Source: Balneolia bacterium (GTDB lineage: Bacteria; Bacteroidota; Rhodothermia; Balneolales; Cyclonatronaceae). Taken from it: DNA of 49,161 nt. The stretch covers positions 1 through 49,161 of the forward strand of contig JAIUMA010000021.1 in the NCBI GenBank assembly GCA_022565795.1. The letters are read 5' to 3'. The notes beneath the pieces were generated by a model. That model saw only the letters and a list, made by a program, of their open reading frames with translations. It did not search any database and was not told where the DNA came from. Shown here piece after piece: positions 25,151-34,346 of this stretch (the first letter of the stretch is position 1; every line of letters begins with the position of its first letter). Both the position numbers and the translations under genes were made by a program.

Positions 25151-26633
25151 GTATTTTTCTTGTAAGCCACTCTGGTTTGAACTCTTTAAGGCTTGTATTC
25201 AGGCAGTCGCCCAAACTAAGATATCTGGCATTGCAACCCATTTTCTCGAATAGCGGTATCACTGGGCCCCATTCTGATGTTTCATCCATGTGAGTAAGCG
25301 CGAGAAAATCCGGTTTCAGTGGATGGTTCAAGGCGGTACTGCTGTTAAAGTAATGCCTGCTATTAGATACATTAACCGTAAAATGCACTTCAAGCGATTT
25401 CAGTGATTCGAGCTCATCACGAAGTTTCCAGTATTCTCTGAAACTGCCCTTGTTTTGAAGCTTTAGAGACGGCGTATCAATATAAAAGCGGCTGTATTTG
25501 TCGGTGGCTAAATCCAGGTTCGTAAACCCTTCATCCATTGAGAAGGAAAAGTAATCAATCTTATGCGCTTTGCAAAAAGGCTCAAGTACGGTAAAGTAAT
25601 TTGTGCTTTTCTCGCCTGAGGGCATAACTGATATAACCGCTGTTTTTCCCTTTGGTGTAAACTGATCATTGAGCAGCAGCTTCATTATTAAGGAAGTTTT
25701 TCCTGAGCCGGCCGGTCCTGCAAATAGCTGATATTTCGCTGGTTTATTTCTGGTACCGTTTGTTAAAGCATTCTTGATAATCGAAGATATCTCACCCATG
25801 AAATCATCCGGTCTGTTTTCCGGGTCAAATCCCTTCTCAACAGCTCTTCCAAACCACTCAAAGACCACGGCTGGCTGAATTCCAGTCTGTATAAGCTGTT
25901 GGAAAACCGGGTGGCTGGTATGGTTCAGGTTCGAACTTGCAAGCTGAGAATTCAAGAGCGCTTCAATTTTGTCGAATCGTTTGTGCAAGGCCTTTATTTC
26001 AAACTCATTTTTCCGCTCGAGCTGCTTTTCTGAGGGTAGCTCAGAAACTCCGGCAGCAATTCTTGGTTTAGACTCGTCGAACTTTGATAGCAATGACTTC
26101 GGGCCGAGAAGCTCTTTTTCTGCTTCCTGCTCGTCGAAAGGTTTTTCATGTGGGAGAGATTTTGCCTCAGTTTTATTCTTAAAAGAAGAACGCTTATAAA
26201 CATCAAGCGGCTTCTCCTTTGGTGGTCGTGTAGCAGCAGGTGTTTTTGTTTCTGCGCCACTGTTAAACCGTTTGCCTTGCTTAAATCCGATGCGGGTTTT
26301 ATTGGCCGCAGAGGCATCTGTGTCTGTCTGGGTTGCCGCAAGACGTCTGAGTGATTGTAGCTGATGGCTAAACTCTGTTTTATTATGATCATTATCAGAG
26401 GCTCCGCCGGAACGCTCAAAATAGACAGCACCAGGCTTCATTTTGCCATTTTTCTTCTGGCTGTTGGCTTTGCCTTTAGCCTTTCTCTTGTCTTCGGCAA
26501 TAATTGAAATAACAGAATGTTCTTTACCCTTACCCGGAGTGGTTTTAAATACAGTGAAATTATCACCGTACATCTGTTTTGCACTCAGGATTGCTGCGTC
26601 AACCGTTTTTCCGAATATCTGCTTAAAAATCAT
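25134..26633 (-). CDS. flhF: FlhF, SRP-type GTPase homologue with degenerate motifs
   Basis: A 499-aa protein. The N-terminal B-domain opens with the FlhF signature (MIFKQIFGKTVDAAILSAKQ), followed by a long polar linker, an N-domain (about 215-295) and a G-domain. The P-loop is intact (GPAGSGKTS, 306-314). Other motifs are eroded: the DTxR-GAxEQ region reads MPSGEKSTNYFTVL, the DTAGR motif reads DTPSL (386-390) and TKLDE reads THMDE (447-451). FlhF directs flagellar placement. It overlaps flhA by four bases and flhG follows it. Confidence 0.85.
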   Translation of the reverse strand: MIFKQIFGKTVDAAILSAKQMYGDNFTVFKTTPGKGKEHSVISIIAEDKRKAKGKANSQKKNGKMKPGAVYFERSGGASDNDHNKTEFSHQLQSLRRLAATQTDTDASAANKTRIGFKQGKRFNSGAETKTPAATRPPKEKPLDVYKRSSFKNKTEAKSLPHEKPFDEQEAEKELLGPKSLLSKFDESKPRIAAGVSELPSEKQLERKNEFEIKALHKRFDKIEALLNSQLASSNLNHTSHPVFQQLIQTGIQPAVVFEWFGRAVEKGFDPENRPDDFMGEISSIIKNALTNGTRNKPAKYQLFAGPAGSGKTSLIMKLLLNDQFTPKGKTAVISVMPSGEKSTNYFTVLEPFCKAHKIDYFSFSMDEGFTNLDLATDKYSRFYIDTPSLKLQNKGSFREYWKLRDELESLKSLEVHFTVNVSNSRHYFNSSTALNHPLKPDFLALTHMDETSEWGPVIPLFEKMGCNARYLSLGDCLNTSLKEFKPEWLTRKILERND

Positions 26634-28735
26634 GCTGGTACGTTCTCTTCAATTTCAGCTCTGTGAATGCTGATCCTGTCATAGGTTTTAAATTGTACAT
26701 TTGCTGTAATGTCGTTATACGACAGTACATGTAAATCCGGCAAAATTGGTGCCAAAAACTCGTACATTGTTGCCCTCAATACCGGAGATGTGAGGAGTAT
26801 GGGCTCATATTCGTCTCTTATCATCCGCTCAAAAACCGAAGACGAGTTTTTGTATATAGTTTCAACTGTATCAGGGGTAAGACCCAACGTATTGGAGTTC
26901 AGTTTTCCTTGCTGTGCCTGGCTGATAAGGTGCGATTCAAGCTGGGAATCCATCATTACAAGAACTATTACATTATCATCTCCCACAAACTGCCTCGTAA
27001 TCGTTTCTGCAAGAGCAGCACGGCAGTATTCTGTAAGTACATCCACATTATTGGTCTGCTTACAGTAGTCTGCCAGCGTTTCGAGTATGGTTCCTAAGTC
27101 CTTGATGGGCACTCTTTCCTTAAGCAAGCGTTTAAGGACTTTTTGTATCTCTCCGACTTTCATGCCATCCGGAACAAGTTCATCTACCAGTGCAGGAGAC
27201 TGCTCTTTGATGTTATCGATGAGCCGTTGTACCATTTGTCTGTCAATCAGCTTATGAGCATTTTTCTTCAAAACTTCCATCAAGTGCGTGGTAATGACGG
27301 CGCCTGCTTCGATAACGGAGAGACCATATTTTTCCGCTTCTGACTTATTTTTTCCGCTTACCCACATTGCATTCATGCCAAACGTCGGATCTTTTGTTGC
27401 AATACCCTGGATATTTGGTTTGAAATCTGCAGGTAAAAGCGTCATATAATAACCGGGAAGTAGCTCACCGCGGCCCTGCTCAATACCTTTCATCTTTATT
27501 GTGTATTGGTTCGCATTAAGCTGGACGTTATCTCTGATTCGAATTGAAGGTATGATGATGCCAAGCTCTGAAGCCAGCTGTTTTCTTAAGGACGCCATTC
27601 TTTCAAGAAGATCACCATCGCTTTGAGTCTCAACCATCGGAATGAGGCTATAGCCAATTTCAAGCTCTAGAGTGTCTAAAAGCAAATAGTCTTCAACTCT
27701 TTCCTGAGTTCCCGGCTCAAGTTGCTTGGCGGTTTCCACCTTTTCAAGCTCTTCTGTCTCTTTGTTTTTATTGTTCTTGGCATATGCTAAAAACAGGAAG
27801 CCTCCGGCAATGGTCCAGAAAGGGATTACAGGAAGACCGGGAACGGCACCAATTATGAAGACGAACATTGCGCCAATAACCAGTGTTTTAGGATTTCCGA
27901 GTACTTGGGTAGTAATTTCATCACTAAGATTGCCTTCTGAGGCCGCACGAGAGACGGTTATACCGGCAGCAGTTGATATTAAGAGCGCCGGAATCTGAGA
28001 AACAAGGCCATCACCAATGGTGAGCAGCGTATAAAGGGCCGCAGCATCTCCGATTGACATGCCCTGCTGCATGGTACCGATAATAAGACCCCCAATTATA
28101 TTGATAAAAGTGATAAGCAATCCGGCGATTACATCGCCCCGCACGAATTTACTAGCACCATCCATCGCCCCGTAAAAATCCGCTTCTCTGGATACTTCTT
28201 TTCTTCTCTCCTTGGCTTCTTCATCAGATATCAATCCTGCCGCAAGATCTGCGTCTATAGACATCTGTTTACCCGGCATAGCATCGAGCGTAAAACGTGC
28301 CGCAACTTCTGCGATACGGGTTGCACCTTTTGTAATAACCACAAAGTTGATAATAACCAGAACGGCAAATATGATGATACCGATAATGAAATTACCCCTT
28401 ACTATAAATCCCCCAAAAGATTCGATTACAGAACCGGCATAGCCCTCACTTAGAATCAGGCGGGTTGTACCCACATTCAGGGAGAGTCTGAATAGGGTAA
28501 GTATGAGAAGCATACCGGGGAATACTGCAAATTCAAGCGGCTTTAGCGTATAAAAAGCAACCAGAAGCACCAGTAAAGACAAGGATACATTCAACGCAAG
28601 GAAGATGTCCATTGCGCCTGCCGGCACAGGCACGATCATAATCATCAGGATCAAAATAATGCTAGAAGAAATCAAAACATCCGTTTTGAAAAACATCTGC
28701 TTAAACTGATCAAAGGTTAGTCCGCCGCTTGCCAT
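26630..28735 (-). CDS. flhA: flagellar export gate protein FlhA
   Basis: A 701-aa protein of standard length with about eight N-terminal membrane segments. The FHIPEP-family loop (AARFTLDAMPGKQMSIDADL, then READFYGAMDGASKFVRGD) lies in the middle of the membrane part. The C-terminal cytoplasmic domain (from about residue 330) docks chaperone-substrate complexes and forms the nonameric ring. It lies 10 bases after flhB and overlaps flhF by four. Confidence 0.97.
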   Translation of the reverse strand: MASGGLTFDQFKQMFFKTDVLISSSIILILMIMIVPVPAGAMDIFLALNVSLSLLVLLVAFYTLKPLEFAVFPGMLLILTLFRLSLNVGTTRLILSEGYAGSVIESFGGFIVRGNFIIGIIIFAVLVIINFVVITKGATRIAEVAARFTLDAMPGKQMSIDADLAAGLISDEEAKERRKEVSREADFYGAMDGASKFVRGDVIAGLLITFINIIGGLIIGTMQQGMSIGDAAALYTLLTIGDGLVSQIPALLISTAAGITVSRAASEGNLSDEITTQVLGNPKTLVIGAMFVFIIGAVPGLPVIPFWTIAGGFLFLAYAKNNKNKETEELEKVETAKQLEPGTQERVEDYLLLDTLELEIGYSLIPMVETQSDGDLLERMASLRKQLASELGIIIPSIRIRDNVQLNANQYTIKMKGIEQGRGELLPGYYMTLLPADFKPNIQGIATKDPTFGMNAMWVSGKNKSEAEKYGLSVIEAGAVITTHLMEVLKKNAHKLIDRQMVQRLIDNIKEQSPALVDELVPDGMKVGEIQKVLKRLLKERVPIKDLGTILETLADYCKQTNNVDVLTEYCRAALAETITRQFVGDDNVIVLVMMDSQLESHLISQAQQGKLNSNTLGLTPDTVETIYKNSSSVFERMIRDEYEPILLTSPVLRATMYEFLAPILPDLHVLSYNDITANVQFKTYDRISIHRAEIEENVPA

Positions 28736-28745
28736 GTTCTACGGT

Positions 28746-29819
28746 TTAAATTTGTTTGTTCTTAAGTTTATATACATATGCCAGAATTTCTGCTACCGCC
28801 CTGAACATATCTGAAGGGATGTGCTCATCTTCTTCAGCAGTAGCAAACAAAGCCCGTGCCACAGGTTTATTTTCCACTATAGGTATATCATATTCTTTGG
28901 CGAGTTCCTTTATTCTTAATGCCCGAAGCCGCTGTCCTTTAGCCATAACCATAGGGGCATCGTTGTATTCCGGGTCGTATTTAAGAGCAACTGCATAATG
29001 GGTAGGGTTCGTCACCACAACGTCGGAACTTAGCACGGCATGATCGAGGCGTTTCTGCTGTCTGAGGGACATACCCATCTTTTTCCGCTGCCCTTTTACG
29101 TGCGGGTCCCCTTCCATTTGTTTCATTTCATCCTTAACCTCTTGTTTGGTCATCCTCAGGTCTTTATGATGCTGGAACCGCTGGTACAAAGCGTCTGCCA
29201 TTGCCAGAACAAAAAGGGCAGCTAAAATTTCACTCACGAAAACGAGGACCTTGGTGCCTGCATCTCCGAGCGTATATCCCAAAGGCATTACGATATAGCT
29301 GATGAAGTACTCCATTTCGCTTTGAACCGTGAAATAAACAATTACGACAACGATAAAAAGCTTTACGAAACCCTTGGCAAGCTCAACAATTCCTTTCATG
29401 GAAAAGATTTTCTTTAGGCCGCTGATTGGGTTAAGCTTGCTGCCCTTTGGCTGTATGGCCTTGGTTGAAAAAGCACCTTTTGTCTGTACTATATTAACCA
29501 AAGCGGCAGAAATAAAAATTACAATCAGAAAGGGCGTCATCATATCGAGTCCAATCCAGAGGGCATTTTCCAAAAACTCAATGGCCTGATCCTGATCATT
29601 AATAGGAGCTGCAGCATTGATCATGAACCCTTGGAAAAGAAGTTCGAGCTTTCCATATATATAGCCTCCTGTGCCAACAAGCATGATAATAGAAACCACC
29701 ATTAGCACAACGGAAGATACTTCCTTGCTTATGCTTACATTTCCTTCCTCGCGGGCTTTTTCAATTTTCCGCTGGGTAGGTTCTTCGGTTTTTTCCTGAT
29801 CTGACTTTTGTTCTGCCAT
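28746..29819 (-). CDS. flhB: flagellar export switch protein FlhB
   Basis: A 357-aa protein with four membrane segments and a cytoplasmic domain carrying the autocleavage motif NPTH (residues 271-274, in VVVTNPTHYAVALKYDP). The opening EKTEEPTQRKIEKAREEGNV is the family signature. FlhB switches export from rod/hook to filament substrates together with FliK. First gene of the minus-strand flhB-flhA-flhF-flhG-fliA operon. Confidence 0.97.
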   Translation of the reverse strand: MAEQKSDQEKTEEPTQRKIEKAREEGNVSISKEVSSVVLMVVSIIMLVGTGGYIYGKLELLFQGFMINAAAPINDQDQAIEFLENALWIGLDMMTPFLIVIFISAALVNIVQTKGAFSTKAIQPKGSKLNPISGLKKIFSMKGIVELAKGFVKLFIVVVIVYFTVQSEMEYFISYIVMPLGYTLGDAGTKVLVFVSEILAALFVLAMADALYQRFQHHKDLRMTKQEVKDEMKQMEGDPHVKGQRKKMGMSLRQQKRLDHAVLSSDVVVTNPTHYAVALKYDPEYNDAPMVMAKGQRLRALRIKELAKEYDIPIVENKPVARALFATAEEDEHIPSDMFRAVAEILAYVYKLKNKQI

Positions 29820-30255
29820 GTTACCTACTATTCAAATAGAGTACCATATTTAGCCAGACGCAGAGAAAACAATTAAATTTATCTTAGCAGACCGATTTTT
29901 ACAGAAAGCGTCTGTTTGCAGATTGCTCAGATGCAGCATAACCCTATTATGTGCGGTACAACTTTCCCTTTCCATGGAAAAACTTTCTGTTCGGGCCGCA
30001 GCTGTTGAATTCGTCTCACCGAAACCGTGCTTTCCGGATATCGGCAGATACTGCTACCGTTTTTGGCCTCATTCTAAGCAAGTAGGACATTTGGGCTGTT
30101 TTGTGCCAGCGTCTAGCTTTGTAAAGGGAAGCACTGCGCGGCATATGGCACGGATTTTGGAGGTTAGGTTGTCGTAACCATCATTTTAAAGATCTGAAAC
30201 AATCTTAAACGGTGCTTTGGATTGATGCCCATGTAAAGAAAAACAAAGAAATTTT
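29820..30255. other. 436-base divergent intergenic region, flhB / flgF
   Basis: Must carry promoters for both the flhB operon (-) and the flgF operon (+). It contains one imperfect sigma-54-like element on the plus strand (30146-30161). An 84-codon ORF (29923-30177) has no family features and I regard it as chance. No minus-strand promoter could be assigned. Confidence 0.5.
30146..30161 (+). promoter_or_regulatory. possible sigma-54 promoter of the flgF operon (one mismatch in -12)
   Basis: TGGCACGGATTTTGGA: a perfect -24 half (TGGCACG) at correct spacing, but the -12 half reads TTGGA instead of TTGCA, altering the conserved C. The predicted start is near 30172, about 84 bases before flgF. 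Plausible because rod genes are commonly sigma-54-dependent in FlrC-type systems. Confidence 0.35.
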
Positions 30256-30996
30256 ATGATAGACAGATTTCAAGTTCAGATGCAGGCCCTGCAGATGTTC
30301 TCGCGTGCCCAGGAGGTAACGGCGAATAATCTGGCGAACATAAATACGCCAGGCTATAAAGGTAGCACGCTTTTTTATAAGCTTCTGGATGAGAACGTAA
30401 ACGGAGTGCAGACACAACGAACTGTGCCCATGAATCAAACGAACTTCAGCCAGGGAGAGCTAGAACTGACAGGGAACATGTTTGATATAGGAATTAGCGG
30501 AAGCGGATTCTTTATGGTAGAAGACGATGGGCAGCAGTTCCTAAGCCGTGACGGTCGCTTCAGGCTGGATACAGACGGGTACTTAGTTGATAGCAGCGGT
30601 GCAAACGTGATGGGCAGTGCCGGGCCGGTTCACATTCCCGAGTATTTTCAGACCTCAGATATTTACGGGAATAATTCAACTTTTGAAGTTTCAAAAGACG
30701 GCACCATTCGAATAAACGACCAGGTGCATGACAAAATAAGAGTAGTAAACGTAGCAGACCCGTCTCAGCTTGAAAGACGTGGAAACGCTTACTTTGCCGT
30801 AACGAACACAACTGCACTACAAGAGGAAGAGTCCCCTGAGCTAATGCAGGGATACTTCGAAAAAGGAAATGTGGATGCTTTACATGAAATGGTCGATATG
30901 ATGAAGACCATGCAAATGTTCGACTCTCAGCAGCGGGCATTAAGAACAACGGATGAAACTCTGTCGGCCGCGATTAACAGTCTAGGTCGCTTTTAA
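30256..30996 (+). CDS. flgF: flagellar proximal rod protein FlgF
   Basis: A 246-aa axial protein with N-terminal ANNLANINTPGYKGSTLFYK, central SGSGFFMVEDDGQQFLSRDG and the C-terminal helix (ALHEMVDMMKTMQMFDSQQRAL). It is shorter and more divergent than the following flgG, which supports FlgF rather than a second FlgG. It builds the proximal rod above FlgB/FlgC. Confidence 0.92.
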   Translation: MIDRFQVQMQALQMFSRAQEVTANNLANINTPGYKGSTLFYKLLDENVNGVQTQRTVPMNQTNFSQGELELTGNMFDIGISGSGFFMVEDDGQQFLSRDGRFRLDTDGYLVDSSGANVMGSAGPVHIPEYFQTSDIYGNNSTFEVSKDGTIRINDQVHDKIRVVNVADPSQLERRGNAYFAVTNTTALQEEESPELMQGYFEKGNVDALHEMVDMMKTMQMFDSQQRALRTTDETLSAAINSLGRF

Positions 30997-31018
30997 CCAG
31001 TAATAAACTAACCAACAT

Positions 31019-31813
31019 ATGTTTAGAGCTTTAAGTACGGGCGCCCTTGGCATGAGTGCCCAGCAAAAGTCGGTAGATAATATTGCGAATAATCTCGCAA
31101 ACGTATCCACAACAGGTTTTAAGCGCAGTACTATTGCGTTCCAGGATTTGTTTTATGAGAAAATTGCCTCATCCAATCACGGCGCGGCTGTTAACAGGGT
31201 TTCGAACGATGCTCCTTCGCTGGAAATAGGGCACGGCTCGAGAGCAGTGGCAACGATTCGTAATTTTATGCAGGGATCAATTGCCGAGACCGGTAACGCC
31301 CTGGATCTTGCTATAAGTGGTTCCGGCTTCTTTCAGGTTGAAATGCCTGATGGAACCACCGCCTACACCCGGGACGGAAACTTCAGCAGAGATTCTACAG
31401 GTATGCTCGTGAATAATTCCGGCTTGCCTCTCGCAGATTTAATCGAAGTCCCGGTTGATGCACTTGCTATTGAGATTTCGCAGCATGGTGTTGTAAAAGC
31501 TATTATGTCGGGAAGCCAGCAGGAGGTTGAACTTGGCCAGATTGAATTGGCAAAATTTGTGAACACCGGTGGTCTGGAAGCCAGAGGTGATAATCTTTTT
31601 GCTGAAACCGAGGCTTCAGGAATGCCTTTTTTCGGCACTCCGGGAGATGAAGGATTCGGTGTTGTGCGTCAGGGCTTTTTGGAACAGTCGAATGTTGATA
31701 TTGTAACCGAGATGGTGAGGTTAATTGAAGCTCAAAGGGCTTATGAGATTAACTCTAAAATGGTACAAACCGCCGAAGATATGATGTCGGTTACAAACCA
31801 GATTAAGCGATAA
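31019..31813 (+). CDS. flgG: flagellar distal rod protein FlgG
   Basis: A 264-aa protein of canonical FlgG length, with NIANNLANVSTTGFKRSTIAFQ, the YEKI-containing insert typical of FlgG, SGSGFFQVEMPDGTTAYTRDG and the C-terminal VDIVTEMVRLIEAQRAYEIN. It forms the distal rod passing through the P- and L-rings. Gene order flgF-flgG-flgA-flgH-flgI is standard. Confidence 0.96.
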   Translation: MFRALSTGALGMSAQQKSVDNIANNLANVSTTGFKRSTIAFQDLFYEKIASSNHGAAVNRVSNDAPSLEIGHGSRAVATIRNFMQGSIAETGNALDLAISGSGFFQVEMPDGTTAYTRDGNFSRDSTGMLVNNSGLPLADLIEVPVDALAIEISQHGVVKAIMSGSQQEVELGQIELAKFVNTGGLEARGDNLFAETEASGMPFFGTPGDEGFGVVRQGFLEQSNVDIVTEMVRLIEAQRAYEINSKMVQTAEDMMSVTNQIKR

Positions 31814-31817
31814 GAAA

Positions 31818-32582
31818 ATGGTGAAGCTGGTATTCCTGTCATTACTTTTGGGTGTTGTTGGGGGTGGAGAAGGCCGGGCAGTGGATTACGACACACAGTT
31901 AGTTTCGGATAATCCCGGTCCTGGCCTGTCTTCAGCTGTACATTCAGAAAGTTTAGTTCAGGCAAGAATTCTGGATATGGCGTACGAAGCGCTACGGGAA
32001 CAATATAATGAGAAGGACTATCGATTTGAGCTTTCCGCACGATGGATACCTGGCAGGCTGCATAGATTGAACACCGGCGATATAGTTTCTGTGAGTCTCA
32101 AGGGGGATGTCGGTCGTTTTACGACTTTCGTGGTGCGGACGAGGGATAGCAGAAGAAACGAGAGTATTGATGTACAGCTGGCAGTCGATATTTTCCGGAG
32201 GCTGCCCGTAGCAAGTGAAAGAGTTATGTACGGGGAGGTGATCAGGGAAGAGCAGATAGAATACAGCTGGGTTCCTGTCCATCATAACCACAACCGGTTG
32301 GTCGATGATTCAGATTTTTTGGTAGGTAAAACCATTCGCAGAACGCTGGCGCCTGGACAGCCGGTAAGGGAAGCTGATATAGCCTCAGCGTTTGTTGTTC
32401 AGGCAGGGGAGGAAGTAACACTGATTTTTGATAACAATGGTATCACTATTTCGATACAGGCCCTCGCCAGGCAAGACGGAGAGATGGGAGAAGTGATAAC
32501 ACTCTATAGTAATGAAACTAGAACAAGGTACCTGGGCCGGGTGATAGATCCGGGTGTGACAAAATGGAAAAGAACACTATGA
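31818..32582 (+). CDS. flgA: P-ring assembly chaperone FlgA
   Basis: A 254-aa protein with an N-terminal signal peptide (VFLSLLLGVVGG) and a C-terminal SAF-type domain (LAPGQPVREADIASAFVVQAG; IQALARQDGEMGEVITLYS) typical of FlgA. It acts in the periplasm to help FlgI assemble around the rod. It starts four bases after flgG and overlaps flgH by four (ATGA). Confidence 0.9.
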   Translation: MVKLVFLSLLLGVVGGGEGRAVDYDTQLVSDNPGPGLSSAVHSESLVQARILDMAYEALREQYNEKDYRFELSARWIPGRLHRLNTGDIVSVSLKGDVGRFTTFVVRTRDSRRNESIDVQLAVDIFRRLPVASERVMYGEVIREEQIEYSWVPVHHNHNRLVDDSDFLVGKTIRRTLAPGQPVREADIASAFVVQAGEEVTLIFDNNGITISIQALARQDGEMGEVITLYSNETRTRYLGRVIDPGVTKWKRTL

Positions 32583-33187
32583 AAAAATTTTTAGGGATTT
32601 TAGTACTGCTATTGTCTTTACAGACATTTCAGGTTTCGGCACAGCACTCCTTATTCAGGGATATGAAAGCCGGTAACGTTGGAGATATTATTACCATAGT
32701 TCTCGCTGAAAACATCTCGGGAAGCTCGACTGCCGATTCCAGGAACTCATCGAATATGCAAGGCGGAGCATCAGGCTCAATGGGGGGTAACTTTATGCCC
32801 TTCGAACCTACCTTCGGATCAGACGTAAGGGTGAACTATGGTTCTGATGTGAGAAACCTCGCAACACAGCGTCAGCTGCTTCAGGGCTATTTCAGCGTGG
32901 AAATTGTAGAAGTTACAGCATCCGGAAATCTGAGGGTACAGGGAACCCGAAGAACGGTAATTAATGAAGAAACGCATGAAATAAGCCTGGATGCTCTCGT
33001 TCGTTCCAGTGATATCGATAACAGAAATCAGGTGCTTTCCTACAGGCTGGCCAATGCCGAAATCAGCTATCAGCAGATTGGTGGCGGAGTAAGGGATATT
33101 ACTAAGCGACGTGGTCTGCTCAGACGAGCAGTTTTTATTGGGGTAGGTGTTGCGCTTACCACAGCTGCAGTTGTTCAGCAGTTTTAA
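32579..33187 (+). CDS. flgH: L-ring protein FlgH, without a lipobox cysteine
   Basis: A 202-aa protein from the ATG at 32579 (ATGA overlap with flgA; an in-frame start at 32564 is less likely). It has the FlgH core: GDIITIVLAENISGSSTADS, then VEVTASGNLRVQGTR-like sequence (IVEVTASGNLRVQGTRR) and NQVLSYRLANAEISYQ. The signal peptide ends VSA-Q and contains no cysteine, so this FlgH should be processed by ordinary signal peptidase rather than lipidated as in enterobacteria. L-ring presence shows an outer membrane. Confidence 0.93.
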   Translation: MKKFLGILVLLLSLQTFQVSAQHSLFRDMKAGNVGDIITIVLAENISGSSTADSRNSSNMQGGASGSMGGNFMPFEPTFGSDVRVNYGSDVRNLATQRQLLQGYFSVEIVEVTASGNLRVQGTRRTVINEETHEISLDALVRSSDIDNRNQVLSYRLANAEISYQQIGGGVRDITKRRGLLRRAVFIGVGVALTTAAVVQQF

Positions 33188-33201
33188 TTGTGGAGCAGCT
33201 C

Positions 33202-34335
33202 ATGAAAAGAAAAGTAATTATTGCCTCTTTTTGCTTCGCGCTGGCTATATGTTTTCTCGCAACGGATCAGGCTTATACCCAAACTCCTTTGAGTGACCTT
33301 GTCGAGATTCAGCATTCCGGGAGAAAAGAACTGATTGGGTACGGGCTTGTCACCGGTTTGGACAGAACAGGAGACAGAACGGTGAGCAGCAGAGGGTCTG
33401 TGTTCACGGTTCAGGCGATTACAAATATGCTAGAAAATTTTGGTATTACCGTTGATCCGGATCGCATCAGAACCAGAAATGTTGCTGCCGTAATGGTCAC
33501 CGCATCAGTAAGTCCTTACCATGCGTCGGGGAGTATAATAGACATCACCGTCTCCTCATTAGGCGATGCAAGCAGTCTGCAGGGTGGTGTGCTGCTCCAA
33601 ACGCCGCTCTTCGACCCGGATACAGAAGAGGTCTTTGCAAAAGCACAAGGGCCTTTAGTAGTAGGGGGATTCACCTCAGAAATGCCGGGCTCAAGGGTTT
33701 CAAGAAATCAGACGTTAACGGCTACAATTCCGGGAGGAGGTGTTGTGGAAAGCAACAGAAATGTATTGCTAAGCGATGATCAGCAGCTTGGTCTGGTGCT
33801 TAGGAACCCAAGCTTTACGAATGCCCGTCGTATTATGGAGGTAATTAACAGCACTTTTGAAGAGGAGCTTGCTACCATTGAACACCCCGGGCTGGTTTAC
33901 GTAGACTGGCCGGCAGCTTTTGAGGATGCCAGTTCACGTAATATTTTCACAAGCATTATTCTTGAGCAGGAAATCAGCGTTGATTCGCCTGCAAGGGTCG
34001 TGATAAATGAGAGAACAGGGACAATCGTAGCCGGTGGAAAAATTATAATAGATGAGGCCATGATTTCCCATGGAAACATCAATGTACGTACTCAAGTCAG
34101 GCCTTTCATCAGTCAACCGCCGCCGCTATCCGGTGGCGAAACGGTAGTGGTGCCGGTAACTGAAGTTGCCGTTAGTGAAGAAGCTGCACAAACGATTGTA
34201 TTGGACCCTGAAACAACTGTGCAGCAGTTAGCTACTTCACTCAATAGCCTTGGACTATCTCCGAGAGATATTATTTCCATCTTCCAGGCTCTTGATCGTG
34301 CCGGAGCCCTCCGCGGAAAATTAATTGTCATGTAA
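33202..34335 (+). CDS. flgI: P-ring protein FlgI
   Basis: About 377 aa from the ATG at 33202 (a GTG at 33190 is possible). Signal peptide (IIASFCFALAICFLA), then strongly conserved FlgI sequence: LIGYGLVTGLDRTGDRTV, AAVMVTASVSPYHASGSIID, DVTVSSLGDA-like DITVSSLGDASSLQGG, and near the end LGLSPRDIISIFQALDRAGAL. It forms the ring in the peptidoglycan layer. Confidence 0.96.
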   Translation: MKRKVIIASFCFALAICFLATDQAYTQTPLSDLVEIQHSGRKELIGYGLVTGLDRTGDRTVSSRGSVFTVQAITNMLENFGITVDPDRIRTRNVAAVMVTASVSPYHASGSIIDITVSSLGDASSLQGGVLLQTPLFDPDTEEVFAKAQGPLVVGGFTSEMPGSRVSRNQTLTATIPGGGVVESNRNVLLSDDQQLGLVLRNPSFTNARRIMEVINSTFEEELATIEHPGLVYVDWPAAFEDASSRNIFTSIILEQEISVDSPARVVINERTGTIVAGGKIIIDEAMISHGNINVRTQVRPFISQPPPLSGGETVVVPVTEVAVSEEAAQTIVLDPETTVQQLATSLNSLGLSPRDIISIFQALDRAGALRGKLIVM

Positions 34336-34346
34336 TCAGAAAAACA

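Noticed and set aside
30094-30108. Minus-strand TGGCAC followed by AGCCC upstream of flhB, sigma-54-like
   Set aside because: GG-to-GC spacing is one base short, which sigma-54 does not tolerate.
29923-30177. 84-codon plus-strand ORF in the flhB-flgF gap
   Set aside because: No domain, odd Cys/Arg-rich composition and no ribosome site; it covers a region that should hold divergent promoters.
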